A stretch of DNA of 64,000 bases from Cordia subcordata (Eukaryota > Streptophyta > Magnoliopsida > Boraginales > Cordiaceae). The notes under the pieces are model-generated. The model had not been told where the DNA came from, did no database searches, and worked only from the letters and a program-made list of their open reading frames with translations. Both the position numbers and the translations under genes were made by a program. Positions 46,971-59,447 of the stretch are shown one piece after another (the first letter of the stretch is position 1; each line of letters opens with the position of its first letter). The stretch spans positions 6,386,001 through 6,450,000 of the forward strand of contig JAPTOF010000014.1 in the NCBI GenBank assembly GCA_028554755.1, written 5' to 3'.

Positions 46971-47453
46971 GTTATTCTCAAAAGCTAATCAATTAGTATT
47001 CTTTAGTCAAACTTGTATTTTTTTTTTTTTGTTAAATATGGTTCTGAACATTGCTAACTCTTCTTTTTTTCTTATTTGCTTATAATGTTATAATTTCATG
47101 AAAGAAGTTCTTTTTAAACATAGGAATATGTAGGCTCTGCTAGATTTGTGTGCTTTCATTGAGAAATAGGTTTATGATTTCTTCATGTGTACATATATGT
47201 TCAGTTGATTACTTAAATTTTATACTTTTTCCTAGACTAATGAATAAAAAACAACATTAACAAATAAGTAAAACAACCTTAAGGCATAGTGGCAAGTCAA
47301 GAATAGACGAATAGGCAAAGAGACTGGCCTTCAATGGGATCCTCAAATGAAGATAATTGCTGCAAGTAATGACTAGTAGGAGAGAGAGATATAGGCAATT
47401 TAAAATCTTAGTTATTATGGAGTTGATAGAGTAGCCTTACGTAAAACTAAGTA
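45065..47453. other. Intergenic sequence upstream of NMT and of the Harbinger remnant
   Basis: AT-rich. A MITE-like end TCAATCCAAACGGGCC at about 45258-45273 matches the terminus of the 29046 MITE. (AT)n microsatellites lie at 46859-46882 and 46939-46968. No gene recognised. Confidence 0.5.
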
Positions 47454-49610
47454 TTGATTTTTAACATGCAAGAAATACCTGATGCTATTAAGTTTTGGAA
47501 GAGTGGCTCGTTTATGGTGTTGCCAAGGACATCTTATTTAAGGAAGCAGTACCAACTGGAATGTGCATTTACTCCATCATCTTATCAGACGATACATGTC
47601 ATTGCTAAGAATGACATAGAGGACAATGAAAATGGTGTAGAAGGTAACAAGATTCTTGGATTAGATAGCATTGACTTGGAGAATAATTTATCTGTTGAAG
47701 AGACTAGTTCACAAGGACAAACGAAGCAAAAAGCTAGGAAAGCTAAGAAAAATTATGGTAGCAGTGCTCGCAGATATCCCAACAACTATAAGAGGTAATG
47801 GACTTTGCCAAAACGCAATGCAAGTCTTCAACTAATAAGACAACCACTATGGCTACATCAGCTAATCGTAACAGTGTGCACAGTCTATGATAAGTTATAT
47901 ATGGACTTTGCCTGATTTTAAACTTGGATCCAAATTGTGTTTTGATGCTAGCATGCTAATGTTAAAAGAGACAAATCATGAGATATTATGGCTATGGAAG
48001 AGCCTAATATTCAAGTGCAGTGGCTACACAAAATGCTTCAAAAGCAGAGACAACATTAATTTATTATGAAGAATAATTGTTTGGATTTATGGATCTACTA
48101 TTATGTTTCTTTAATAATTTTTGCATATGTTCTACACTTCAGCAATTGTTTGGATTTTTTGATCTATTACTATGTCTTTCTATATGAGTTATATTGGTTA
48201 TTGTTAGATGCACTACTTAATACTTTATTATAAAGAATTGATATAATATTATTTATTTTTGTTTGATTATTTTTAAATTAAATATGAATTTTAGCAATGA
48301 CGAGTTGACAGATGATGATAATGAAAAGACCATAGAGAACACAAACAAAGATCATTTTAATTTCCTTTTACCAGCAATAATAGGAGGAACAATTGTAGAA
48401 CAACATTTTCTCAAATACTATTCAAAAAAACCATGTAGGAATTCAATATTATCATGACACTAACGAATGATTGAAATTTTAGTTGGACACAAAAAAAAAA
48501 TGCTATGGAAATTTGAGAATGCTTACTAATGTATTTTTAAATTGTATAGTGACTTGTCTACTAAATATGTGCTGAAACTAACTAGAAGGTTTAGTGCAAG
48601 AGATGGTTGGGATATTCTTATATTCCTTAGGACATGAATCAAGTAATTGTTAGCTTCAAGAGCGATTCCAACATTCTAGAGAGACTATAAGTAGTCATTT
48701 CTATCAGTCTTGAATGCTTGTATTACTCTACGTATTGATGGATCAAGTTGAAGGATACAACATTTTCAGGAATATATCCTAAGTTAAATGCATATAGTAG
48801 ATACTACCCATATTTAAAAAATGCCATTAGTGTTCTTGATGGTACACATGTTTCTGCTACTGTTGAATCACATAACCTTATTCGATATATAGGAAGAAAA
48901 AAAAATCCTAGTCAAAATGTGATGGTTGTATGTGATTGGGATATGTGTTTCATATTTGCATGGGTTGGATGAGAAAAAATTGTACATGACAGTAGATTAT
49001 TTGAGCAAGCTCTTAAATAATATGATGTTGGATTTTCCAGGCCATCTATAGATAATTATTTAATGATACTTTATTTCTTTCTCAATTTTTTTTCTATTTT
49101 TTGTCATATAGATAAAGCATATATTTTTTCATTACTTGTAGAAAAATATTATCTCGTGGATGTCAATTACCCCATTCTAATGGGATTCTTAGGACCTTAA
49201 AAAAAATTAGATGTATCATATTCCTGATTTTCAACAATCAACGACATTTAGAAATCATAATGAAATTTTCAATTACTATCACTCTAGTTTGAGAATTACA
49301 ATTGAAAGAATGGTTGGTGTTTAGAAAAAAAGATTCAAAATTTAGCATACCATGCTGCAATATTCTTATGAGCCACAAGTTCGACTCATCATATGTAGGA
49401 TGGCTATTTATAACTACATTAGAAGAGATATGGTAGATGCATATATGGAGATGCAAATTATGGAGCAAAAGGAAGATGATGAACAAAATGAAGTTGAACT
49501 AATTGATATTATTGCAGAAGAAGATTTAAAAAATGCACATACTCAAAAGGCTACGGAGGTTTTACGTGATCGTATTAGGGATAGGTTGGTATATGATAGG
49601 AGAAATTGAC
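47454..49610 (+). pseudogene. PIF/Harbinger transposon remnant (ORF1 and transposase)
   Basis: Two genes are visible in pieces. About 47454-48070 carries the tail of the Myb/SANT-like ORF1 protein: LPDFKLGSKLCFDASMLMLKE, then (frameshifted) EEPNIQVQWLHKML. About 48263-49609 carries the DDE transposase: EQHFLKYYSKKPCRNSILS, VQEMVGIFLYSLGH and QERFQHSRETISSHF (48595-48710, frameshifted), YPYLKNAISVLDGTHVSATV with the first catalytic Asp (about 48838), AHDSRLFEQAL after a frameshift (about 48985), YYHSSLRITIERMVGV with the catalytic Glu (about 49275-49322), then a stop and YEPQVRLIICRMAIYNYIRRD. Many stops and shifts: inactive. The element may end near 50059 (AGACCC followed by TAA). Confidence 0.88.
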
Positions 49611-49617
49611 AACGAAC

Positions 49618-51650
49618 TTCATGTTTTAATTTTTAATATTTTTTTTAACATTTTCGTATTTTCTTATTATGAAATTATTACAAACATGTTAGAAATTTAA
49701 ATAATTAAATAATTATATTTTCCATTTTTTTAAAGTAATTTCTTCTATTTTTAGATAATTTATTATTTTTTTTTACTTTTCTCATATTTATTTTTTACTT
49801 AGTTTGTTGTTACAAAGAGTTTCTACCAACTATTACATAAATAATTTATTAACCAGATACTTTAACAGGATTAACTTTGTCCTTTTGGTCATTTTCATAG
49901 TTAACAGCACTTTTCTAGTAATAGGTTAAACAAGTTTAGTAACACTAAACCGTGCTTTTAACAAGACAAAGCCAAACAGTTAACGATTTTTGTTCAATAA
50001 CACTCTTAGCTAAAGTTTTATTGCTCAATAGCTGAAATCGTTTAGCTAAAATTAGACCCTAAGTGTTCGTTTGGGCCAAATTTTGGACATTAAAAAGTGC
50101 TTTTTTGTGCATTTAAAAGCTCAAACTAACCTGTTTGGCCTATTTTTAGAAGAACTTTTATATAAAAGTCAAAACTAAAAAACACTACAAAAGACAAAAG
50201 CTCTAAATTGGAATTTTTCAAAACAGGTTTTTAAGAAACTGTTTCTAGACTATCTGAGGAATTGTTTCTATTCATTTTTTCCTCAAAAATACTACTTCAT
50301 ATTTTTTAAGTCTAATATTGTGCTCAAGCAATTGAAAGTTCAATCTCTAAAATACTAGACAAAATAATTAACAGCTTTTTATTCAACAATACTTTAACCT
50401 AGAACTCTAATACTAAAAGCTCTACAACTAAAAAGTTAAAATTTCACAGTAAAGCCATACAGAACCTAAAGCTATAGCATACCAAATTACTTTAGAAACC
50501 ATCTATTTACTATCGACGTGATTCAACCAAAATACGTTTTAATTACACCTAATATTAACTCAAATTTGAACATTTGACATTTCACTTCAAGAACAACAAA
50601 GAAGAGATAAACACTATGTAGGATCTATAGTTTTACTATATATCCCTTATACATTGGATGAAAGCAACAATCACTAAAAGACAAATGTCAATATTTTTCT
50701 GCCCATTCTTGAAGCATAAATTTTGAACATGTGGTAACTGATCTGGCTATTCATTTGCAGCCCATTTAGCCATCCACTACCAACTAATCAATGGTTAATA
50801 TTTTGCTTCCACCTACATATAAAATGCCAATATATTTTTCTTCATGCATAGTTCGTTTTTTTTTTAATTATTTGCCACTTTTGTCTGATAGAGTGCAGGG
50901 GAGTGAATCACAATAGTAAGTTGTTCTCGCATACACGTATTTTCTTATTTGATAAGCTTCAATATATCGCTTTAATATATATAATAAACTTATTTACGTA
51001 TAATTATTTCCTAAAAAAGTTATAGTTTCGCTAATGACTGATAGTTAATTTGTCATAATTCTTATATTACATTTTTTTCTAGTTGAAATCAATGATAATT
51101 ATTTGATTTATTCAATTATTACATTTTTGTAAAGAAATTTATTAGTTTTAAAACTTAACAACAATTAAATTTTACCAAATATATTTACATTTTATCTTAT
51201 CATGGACGATAAAAATATAATTAACAATTAACAAAATATTAAAAATACTCATTTTTCACGTACAATGCATGGAGTTTACTCTAATAAATATATATATAAA
51301 AAACAACTATAGGCTTATACTGTTTCCATCCAATAGTACCTCACCATATTATCTCACGTGGAAGAAATATTTGCTTCTATTTTTATTTTTCAACAACATT
51401 ATAATATGTAATACTAAATTTGAAAGTGTTCTACCAAGCAGATTTAACATATATGACAATCTTTTTATTTTACCCATAAAATCAATTTATTATTACTCAT
51501 CAATAATAGATTACAACTGTCAATCACTTACAAATTTTAACTTTTTTCAAAATGCAACACTAAAATTTAAAAAACACGTTTATTAAAAGTGATTAATGTT
51601 TATTAAAATTTATATTACAAAATTAATATTGATCCATCGTCCATCCTCGA
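49618..51650. other. Intergenic sequence with MITE-like blocks
   Basis: AT-rich. GTTCGTTTGGGCC at 50065-50077 and later GTTTGGCC at 50132-50139 mark a probable small hAT-like MITE. The ORF at 51269-51586 is Asn/Ile/Phe-rich from composition and is not supported as a gene. Confidence 0.45.
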
Positions 51651-51658
51651 TTTGAAGT

Positions 51659-51664
51659 CACGTG
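51659..51664. promoter_or_regulatory. G-box (CACGTG) upstream of eIF4A
   Basis: CACGTG within AAGTCACGTGTCAC, about 120-140 bp upstream of the probable transcription start of the eIF4A gene. It is the core bound by plant bHLH and bZIP factors. Use in vivo is inference. Confidence 0.4.
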
Positions 51665-51799
51665 TCACACAATCCATTCCTTCGAACCGGAAGGGCAAAG
51701 TGGTAAAAACAGCAACCACCACAACTTCCCCTTACATACGAACGCGCACGCACAAACCCATCCTCAACTCCGCGGTGTAGATCCGAGGAGTTTGGGAAA

Positions 51800-51808
51800 A
51801 AACCCTAA
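51800..51808 (+). promoter_or_regulatory. Telo-box (AAACCCTAA) in the eIF4A leader/promoter
   Basis: AAACCCTAA sits just upstream of a CT/CA-rich leader. Telo-boxes near transcription starts are established in plant translation-machinery genes, and TRB proteins bind them. This sits beside a TRB gene in the same window, but no functional link is shown by the sequence. Confidence 0.6.
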
Positions 51809-51926
51809 TTTCCGCCTACTCTTTCGACACACACACCCACTCTCTCTCTCACACACACAAACACACACCAAAGAAAAGGGAAAACATTCATCTATCAACG
51901 CTAAAACGCTACTCTCAACTTCTCAG

Positions 51927-52939
51927 GTGCTTATCTAGTCTCTCTCTCTCTCGTCAAGTACATACATATATGTATGTATATATTATCCTTCTTTTTCCTT
52001 TTGTGCGTGTATATATATATGTATTATGTATTAAGAAAGATTCTTTGTTTTCATTGTGTAAACTTAGTTTTAGGAGCTGTTTATTTTTATTTTTCATTTC
52101 TTAATGGATTTTGAGGTTTTATGTTTAGATAGTTTGTTATTTTTCTCTGTTTTGTGTTAAGAATAGTCGTAGTTTGAGCTTATTCATGTCTTGCTTAGGT
52201 CTCGTATATCTTTATTTAAGCATGGATTGTTAATTTCTCAAGCTGAAAGTACTGAAGGAGCGACTTACTGGGTTTTAATATATATTATTAATCATGTCTT
52301 ACAGCGATGTCGAATGAATCTTATATTGCCTGATAGTCTACCAAATGTTGCTAAGCCCTTGGTATCAAAACCAGTGAGAAAATGAGTAGTGCTCATTTGC
52401 GTCAAATGATTTAGTATTAATTTTCAAAATATCACATAGAATTGTGTATATCACATAGAATGGTGATGCTGAAGTGGTTAATGTGACAGATCCTGGCTTT
52501 CGTACTTTCGGGGGTCTTCGAGATCTTTTTGATGAGCCTATGGTGCTCAAGGGATATCCATCTAATCGAATAATTTTTATGCGTAGAAGGAAAGTGTCAT
52601 GACCCCGGGTTTGCTGGGGCGAATTTGACCACCTGAACTTGGGCCCGTGATTGAAAGGGTGCTAAAGTTATTCAATGATAGGTCTGCACCTTTGTTCATC
52701 AGTCTGATGATAATTAATATGGTCTGAAGCTTTTTCAAGGCCTGGTCTTTCTCTTCCTTGTACCATAGATACACTTGTTTGCACTTTAGTGCTTGTATAC
52801 GTGGGAGGTTACTCTTCAAGTGAAAGACAAACGTGAAATGTGGTTGCTGCAATTAGTTGTCATTTGAAGTACCTACATTTGCTTATAGGTAAAGGAAGAT
52901 ACTTTTTAGTGATGTACCTATTGTTTTTGTCATGTGTAG
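51927..52939 (+). other. Leader intron of eIF4A
   Basis: Donor CTTCTCAG|GTGCTT (GT at 51927) and acceptor ATGTGTAG|CC (AG at 52938-52939) two bases before the start codon give a 1,013-bp intron in the 5' untranslated region, common in plant eIF4A genes. It contains a protein-like 47-codon run at 52459-52602. Confidence 0.7.
52459..52602 (+). other. Protein-like 47-codon run inside eIF4A leader intron
   Basis: An open stretch encodes DPGFRTFGGLRDLF then DEPMVLKGYPSNRIIFMRRR and ends at TGA. Composition is that of a folded protein and unlike the AT-rich intron around it. A second protein-like piece, MNLILPDSLPNVAKPLVSKP, lies just upstream (52316-52375). I do not recognise the source. Candidates are a captured gene fragment or a chance open frame; no start or splice context makes it a gene of its own. 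Confidence 0.35.
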
Positions 52940-52941
52940 CC

Positions 52942-55389
52942 ATGGCAGGTGTTGCAACAGAAGGATCACAGTTTGATGCTCGTCAATTTGATGCCAGAAT
53001 GAACGAATTGTAAGATCATGTCTTTAATGTCATCCTGTCAATCTCTTACTGCTGATTTTTGTATTTGTTGACTGACAAAGGGATTATATGGAGGCCAAGT
53101 GGAAAAATTTTATTTTTCTGAGTTGGACATATATGTCATGGTTTCTCGAACTGGATTAATTTTAAACAATTTGCTGTTAGATGGAGATGCTAACTGTCCT
53201 CTTGGTTTGTTGATTTAGGCTCTCAGCTGATGGACAGGATTTCTTCACTTCTTACGATGAGGTTTACGATAGTTTTGATGCCATGGGCTTGCAAGAGAAC
53301 CTTCTCAGGGGAATTTATGCATATGGTATGCCTTAATACGTTTTAATTTTGTCTTTGATATTGGGTGTGGAACTTGGTGTGTATGTTAATGTCCCTGACT
53401 GTGATCTGTTGTCCCAATGTTCCACTCCGTCCCTTCTTTATAGTTCTTCTTAAATTACTATTATTGGGTTAATGGAGAATCTCAAGTCTTTTTCTTGTCT
53501 GATTGTTGATTCTACATGTACTTCAATGCAATGTGAAATTTTTCTCAGTTTTGTGCCCCTCTACCGATGCTATGGGTGCTGACTTTATGTTCTATATACG
53601 TAGGTTTTGAAAAGCCATCAGCCATTCAGCAAAGGGGTATTGTCCCTTTCTGCAAAGGTCTTGATGTTATTCAACAGGCTCAGTCTGGAACAGGGAAGAC
53701 AGCTACTTTCTGTTCTGGTATCCTTCAGCAGCTTGACTACAACTTAGTTGAATGCCAGGCCTTGGTTCTGGCTCCAACACGTGAGCTTGCTCAACAAATT
53801 GAGAAGGTTATGCGTGCCCTTGGAGATTACCTTGGTGTGAAAGTCCATGCTTGTGTTGGAGGAACTAGCGTTCGTGAGGACCAACGTATCTTGGCTAGTG
53901 GGGTTCATGTTGTGGTGGGAACCCCCGGGCGTGTTTTTGACATGCTGAGAAGACAATCTCTGCGCCCTGATCACATTAAGATGTTTGTATTAGATGAGGC
54001 AGATGAAATGCTTTCTCGAGGTTTCAAGGATCAGGTATACCCGTGCTAGTGACACCCGCCCTTCCTTTTCCCATTTACTTTTCATTGCATCCTGAAAAAC
54101 GTGTCACAGAGAAGAAGCAAAGGTGGCATTTTACTTGCGTAGACTTGTCAACCATATGCAAAAAGGATGAGTAAAGAATAATGTTAATCAAATAACAATA
54201 ACATAGTTAATTAGCATCATAATAACTGCATGTGCTTGCATAAAATGATGAGCCTGTGCTTAGAGACTGATTTAATGAAGACTTGAAAGGAATTTTTGCA
54301 TCTGAAAATATGGAAGAACAGATTGCAGATGATATTTTTGGGTTGGATTATAGTTTAATGGTGGACGTGAAGCCTGAAAGATGGCATGAATAATGGTGTA
54401 TGTTTGTATGTTGGACTTGAAGTCTGACAGATGGTATAAAATGGTGGTATTTTATTGATTCCACCTTGTCTAAAAGTTTGGCTTATGTAGTCAACTACAG
54501 TGCTTTATCCTTTGAATTTGTTCTCTCTTTTATTGCTTTTACCAATGATTTCTCAACTGCATTGCAGGCTCTGCTATCCAATTTGTCATTCTGCTAAAGT
54601 CCAAATTTCTTAATGCATGGTGCTTATACCGTATACTTCTTTGCTGATGGCCCAAAAATGTCCTTAACATTTGACTTAGAATTGTGCTTTGTTGCGATTG
54701 TCTTTTGTATAATCTGTTTCTGTTCTCATGAGATGGTATTTCTTGGCTTCCAGATCTACGATATATTCCAGCTCATACCTTCCAAAATTCAGGTTGGTGT
54801 ATTCTCTGCCACAATGCCTCCTGAGGCTCTTGACATTACAAGGAAATTTATGAACAAACCTGTGAGGATCCTTGTAAAGCGTGACGAGCTGACCCTTGAG
54901 GGTATAAAGCAGTTTTATGTCAATGTTGAAAGAGAAGAATGGAAGCTTGAGACACTTTGTGATCTTTATGAAACATTGGCTATAACACAAAGTGTGATCT
55001 TTGTGAACACTAGGCGCAAGGTTGACTGGCTGACTGACAAGATGAGAGGCCGAGACCACACAGTCTCAGCCACGCATGGAGATATGGACCAGAACACAAG
55101 GGACATCATTATGCGTGAATTCCGGTCTGGATCATCTCGTGTTCTCATCACCACTGATCTCTTGGCTCGGGGTATTGATGTCCAGCAGGTATCCCTCGTC
55201 ATAAACTATGATCTCCCTACTCAGCCGGAAAACTATCTCCACCGTATTGGACGTAGTGGACGGTTTGGAAGGAAGGGTGTTGCCATCAACTTTGTGACCA
55301 AGGATGATGAAAGGATGCTGTTTGACATTCAGAAGTTTTACAATGTAGTAGTTGAGGAGCTGCCGGCGAATGTTGCCGATCTACTTTAG
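52942..55389 (+). CDS. EIF4A: Eukaryotic initiation factor 4A (DEAD-box RNA helicase)
   Basis: Four coding exons: 52942-53009, 53219-53325, 53604-54034 and 54754-55389, phases consistent, giving exactly 413 residues as in plant eIF4A-1/2. Motifs: Q-motif GFEKPSAIQ (59-67), motif I AQSGTGKT (84-91), Ia PTREL (116-120), TPGR (165-168), DEAD (189-192), SAT (220-222), IV FVNTRR (285-290), V ARGIDV (340-345), [10 protein letters not shown] (365-372) and the family C-terminus VADLL. It is the ATP-dependent helicase of the eIF4F cap-binding complex and unwinds mRNA leaders in the cytoplasm. The [13 protein letters not shown] linker and the MAG N-terminus fit eIF4A-1/2, not the exon-junction protein eIF4A-III. 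Intron 3 is 719 bp. The start follows a leader intron, a telo-box and a CT-rich leader, all usual for highly expressed translation genes. Confidence 0.97.
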
Positions 55390-56060
55390 ATAAGTTAATT
55401 TTGTTTCTTTGTCTTGCTATATTACCTAGAAAGGTGACGCGTGTTTTGTTTTGCTAAAGACTGTTTGACAATCTCCCTGGCCTAGATCTAGTAGATGTAC
55501 TTTCTAAGAACTCTGTTCTTTATCGTCTAATGTTAATGTTAATTTACATCGGAGATGCGTAGTTCCATCTATTATTTTCTAGTTCGCATCGATGTTTCAA
55601 GTTTTTAGCTCAGAACTTTATGTTAATTAGTCATCTGTTCGGCCTTGGTGGAGTACGGACTTAGAAAATCTAATAATAACTATGATATCGGTTATGTAAT
55701 GTTAGAATAAAAAGACTAGTTACGAGACAGATAAACTATACGATTTTGGCTCGTCAGTTTTCTTCGGTGTATCCAGTTCTATAATTTTTGTTGTCTGCAA
55801 CATTTTGTGTTATAAAATTAACCATTACATCGGGGGGGGAAAGGGAGACATTGAGCATTACGTTAGCCAATACAAGAGACCTCAACTCTCGCTCCCTCCT
55901 GGAAAATATGTTAGTTTAATTGGTGATTATTCTTAGGTATGAGTCTCCTCGCTTTGTCCCTAACATACTCTTGATTGAATTTAGAGGATCATGAAGGTGT
56001 GTTCTTAACGAGAGAGTCAATTTGAAATTAATGGTCAATATGACACTTGTTGGCTTTTCT
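55390..56060. other. eIF4A 3' region and spacer
   Basis: Contains the presumed 3' untranslated region of eIF4A (to about 55700, AT-rich with several AATAA-like sites). Nothing else recognised. Confidence 0.5.
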
Positions 56061-56295
56061 GTAGATGTGAGATAGAACAAATCTTGTGTAATGCGAACAT
56101 CTTCTTGCCTTCTCCAATATAGGGTAGAACGGTTCTCGACTATTTATGCGTTCCTTTAATCTAATGAATGGAACTTGTAGGTATGAGATGGACCAAATCT
56201 TTTGTAACTCTTATCATCTTCTTACATTCTCCAATATAGGGTAGAATTGGTCTTTGACTATTAATGTATCCCTTTAATTCAATAAATGAGAACTT
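56061..56295. repeat. 116-bp tandem duplication
   Basis: Two direct copies, 56061-56176 and 56177-56295, share GAGATnGAnCAAATCTTnTGT and TTCTCCAATATAGGGTAGAA. About one base in six to seven differs by eye. No coding sense. Confidence 0.8.
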
Positions 56296-56499
56296 GAAAG
56301 TTGGATTCAATGTCAAAGGTAGATACTCTTTTAATGGTTTCTTGCAACCCTTGGTAGAGATTTATAACTTCTGCCGTCTTGTTTGTGGCAATCCCAAGGT
56401 TAATAGCAAAACTGAAGACCATATGCCTGATTCATCCCGGATCAACCCTTGGCGGAGGCGTTGACCTGAGTTACTGTTAAGGCAATCATCAATATTAAG

Positions 56500-56907
56500 T
56501 TCCCAATGGCTTATTAGGGCCGACCAATTGATATAGGCCATTCTCTAATGGTTAGAGCTAGGAGAGAGACGCTGATCTCCTAATGTGTGTTTTCAAGCCA
56601 CATCTTGCTTGGAAATTGTCTCTGACTTTAACAATCTATCTGCATTAAGCTAGTTGATAGCTCATCTCGTGGAAGAATGCTAAAGTTCTAGTTCATGATA
56701 GAGGGTGCAACATTATTCACATTTGTACGGATGCAAATGGAGTGACAGATTGGTTATCAAAAATATTAGATTGGGAAACCTTCACCCAAATTGAGCAGAT
56801 CTCCTCCCATGGAACTTTTTAATTTTTTCCATCTTGTATTTGAGAATACTGGAATAGGATAAAAATTATCAACGGAAGCAAAGAGCCCTTTTATTGACCA
56901 AAAAAAA
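56500..56907 (+). pseudogene. LINE 3' end with RNase H-like tail
   Basis: About 56690-56822 reads HDRGCNIIHICTDANGVTDWLSK, matching the end of the plant RNase H-like (RVT_3) domain (I..REANxVADxLAK) carried by many L1-type LINEs. It is followed by an untranslated tail ending TTTTATTGACC and an A-run (56899-56908). In-frame stops lie upstream. No target duplication was confirmed. A decayed host RNase H-like gene is a weaker alternative. Confidence 0.6.
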
Positions 56908-56910
56908 AAT

Positions 56911-59447
56911 AAGGAAAAGAAAATCTGGACACAGTTTGGCTACCGGGGACAATGTGGGGGTACTGTAGATTGCATATTTTCCGGACAGAAGCATTTGCCG
57001 GATATAAGGATGACAACATGGTGAGTCCAAGTTTTGGACTCTTGATTTTGTCTGGTCCATTCATGGGATATTGTTAATCTACGTGGTGTCCTCTTGGGGT
57101 TGATGCTCTGCTGGTGTGGATTCTAATATAATTAGCTGACTTTCCTGTATTTCGTGCACACTTGTACGCCAAAAAAATGACCTCTAGCATCATTATCGTC
57201 CTGGTAGTTATCTCCTTGGTACTTGAAAAACTACGTTCGATTTCAATAGGGCCAACGCTTATGACTTGTTAGAAAATGTAATTATCGTGTTTTTTTTTGT
57301 TTTATTTTTATATTTTTTTCTCCACTAATTATATCGATCTTTATTTTGTTCTCTTGACACTACTGATTTGAGTAATGGACAACTTCGTTTGGTTGCTATA
57401 TGTGTGATAATTGGCTCTGATATTGTACAAGTTTGTTGTACCTTTATAGTTTTTTCTGTATTCGTTTGGAGACATTTGTCTGCCTTTTGGAGGTTACTCT
57501 TATCTTTCGGCTTTGACTGTGCAACCGTGCATGTCTTTGGTTATGCTAAACTGCGTGGCAGATTAGGTCACTTACGCACAAGTGATAAGTTTATTTCTTT
57601 TTTATTTGGATTTGTACTGCTTTTTAGAGTTATATTTGTTTATGTACAATTTTAGTTTATACCTTATATTTTTTAGTGATATCTTTGTACTCTTGTACGT
57701 ATTTCTGATGTTTCAAGTTTGTTCCTGATAAAAAAAAAATGTTTTGTAGTTTTTGCAAGTTACTTTTTAAAATAATTTTAGGTGTTTGAATTGATTGATT
57801 AATTGATAAGAAAATCTGTTGATTGATTTTAATCAACATAATTTCAAATAACTAACGTAAAGCATTGTTTGGTTGCAGGCACAGGCACGAGAATGCTACA
57901 AATTTGAAGCGAATCTTGAATACCGGATATGACCTTAAAATACTAAGAACTAAGGTTTTTGTATCTCACAATGAGTTAAGTTATTTTTAATTGTAAACAT
58001 TGAATTTAATCAAGTTTATTTGTTTTAATAGCAAAAAATGAATTTAATCATGAACTTTTAAAAATTCTATACATAAATATTATGTATGTAAATTTTTTAT
58101 TGATAATTAAACTTCTAACTTAAAATTATAGTACTCGTATATAATAAACAATAAATAATAAGAAGAAGAAGAATACAGAATGGTAATAGATCAATGCACG
58201 AAAACTAACACTAGAATATGGACTACCACATAATGTGCTGATGGTACTCGAATAATACTTGAAAAGGGAGAACTTATATTATAATAATGATGATGATAAT
58301 AATAATATTAATAATAAATTGGAGTACATCGTAATCTTTTTATTTCTTATTTTATTATTACCTATTTAATAAACTACTACAAATAAGAATAAAATTTTGG
58401 CGAGCAAATAAAAGTAATTTTCCTTCCATATATGTTTTAGACTACTTAAAAATATCTTTTTGCATATTATTTCTTTCTATTGACGAGTATTTAATTTTTT
58501 CTTTTTCGGTTTGATCTCAAGGAGGCCACTCCTCTCCTATCTTCATCTAAAAAACTTTGTAGTTGTCCTGAAATTTTCGTGACAACCCAATATCTAATAT
58601 GTAGTTAGTAGACAAAGACCATAGTTAACTAACTAGTCAGCACATCTATTAGCTTCTCTATAAACGAGTATTCACTTTAAGATCTCAAATGTAATGTAAT
58701 ATAACTTTAGTTTAAGATTTCACCCTAGTCATCAAATGTAATGCGACTTTCCTTTAAAATTTAAGTTTTTGGCTTTAGTTAATTTCTGAAATAATTGTGA
58801 GGTCATGCAAGACATTGCAACTTTAAATCCCAATTGTCATCTTTTATATTATACGTCTTAAAGTTCTTTCCTTGTAAATATTATAAGAGTACCACATTAA
58901 TATTTACGTGATAATTCTTATTCTATTACTGTCAATTTATTATTAGCTCATGTATTAATTTAATATCTAGTTTATTTTATATTATTTCTTATATATTATT
59001 GTACATATTATATTTTATTTAAAATTAATTATTAATCAATTAACAGCTACAAACATTTATTTCTTATTTTCAAAATATTTATGACTTTGAAAATAAATAA
59101 CCTAGACTAAATTTAATATTTATTATTAAAATTTAATTACGAAAACGATACTAATAAATATTACAAGTGTGTACAACTTTTAATCCTTCATCACATTTAA
59201 AAACTCTTTTAATTGCTTTAGTGGGATCCAAATCAATTCCATAAATACTATTTAATTCAAACGCATCATTGCCTAATGCTCAAGTTATATACAACTTTAA
59301 ATCCTATTCGTCATCTTTATGAAAAAAAAAAAAAAAAGAAAAACATACAAACAAACATTTTTATTCTCTCTCTACAGTCTCTCTCTCTCTCTCTCTCTCT
59401 TCAAAGCTTGAAAAGCTTTTCGCTTTTCTTCTCTAGACAAAAAGCAA
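56911..59447. other. Intergenic upstream of DGAT1
   Basis: No gene that I can support. An open frame at 57368-57655 (95 codons) is hydrophobic with no recognised domain. The last 250 bp are the DGAT1 promoter and leader, with a (CT)n run at 59378-59400. Confidence 0.45.

Noticed and set aside
52690..52725. C/D-box snoRNA in the eIF4A leader intron (CTGATGATA ... CTGA)
   Set aside because: Box C and box D are only about 15 bp apart and no terminal stem exists.
54676..55059. 127-codon ORF opposite to eIF4A exon 4
   Set aside because: Shadow frame; the plus-strand helicase sequence explains it.
57368..57655. 95-codon hydrophobic ORF
   Set aside because: Composition follows T-rich DNA; no recognisable domain, promoter or splice context. 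Could be membrane-like by chance.
57857..57960. Possible exon after TTGCAG (reading AQARECYKFEANLEYR)
   Set aside because: Short, followed directly by stops, with no neighbouring exon that joins to it.
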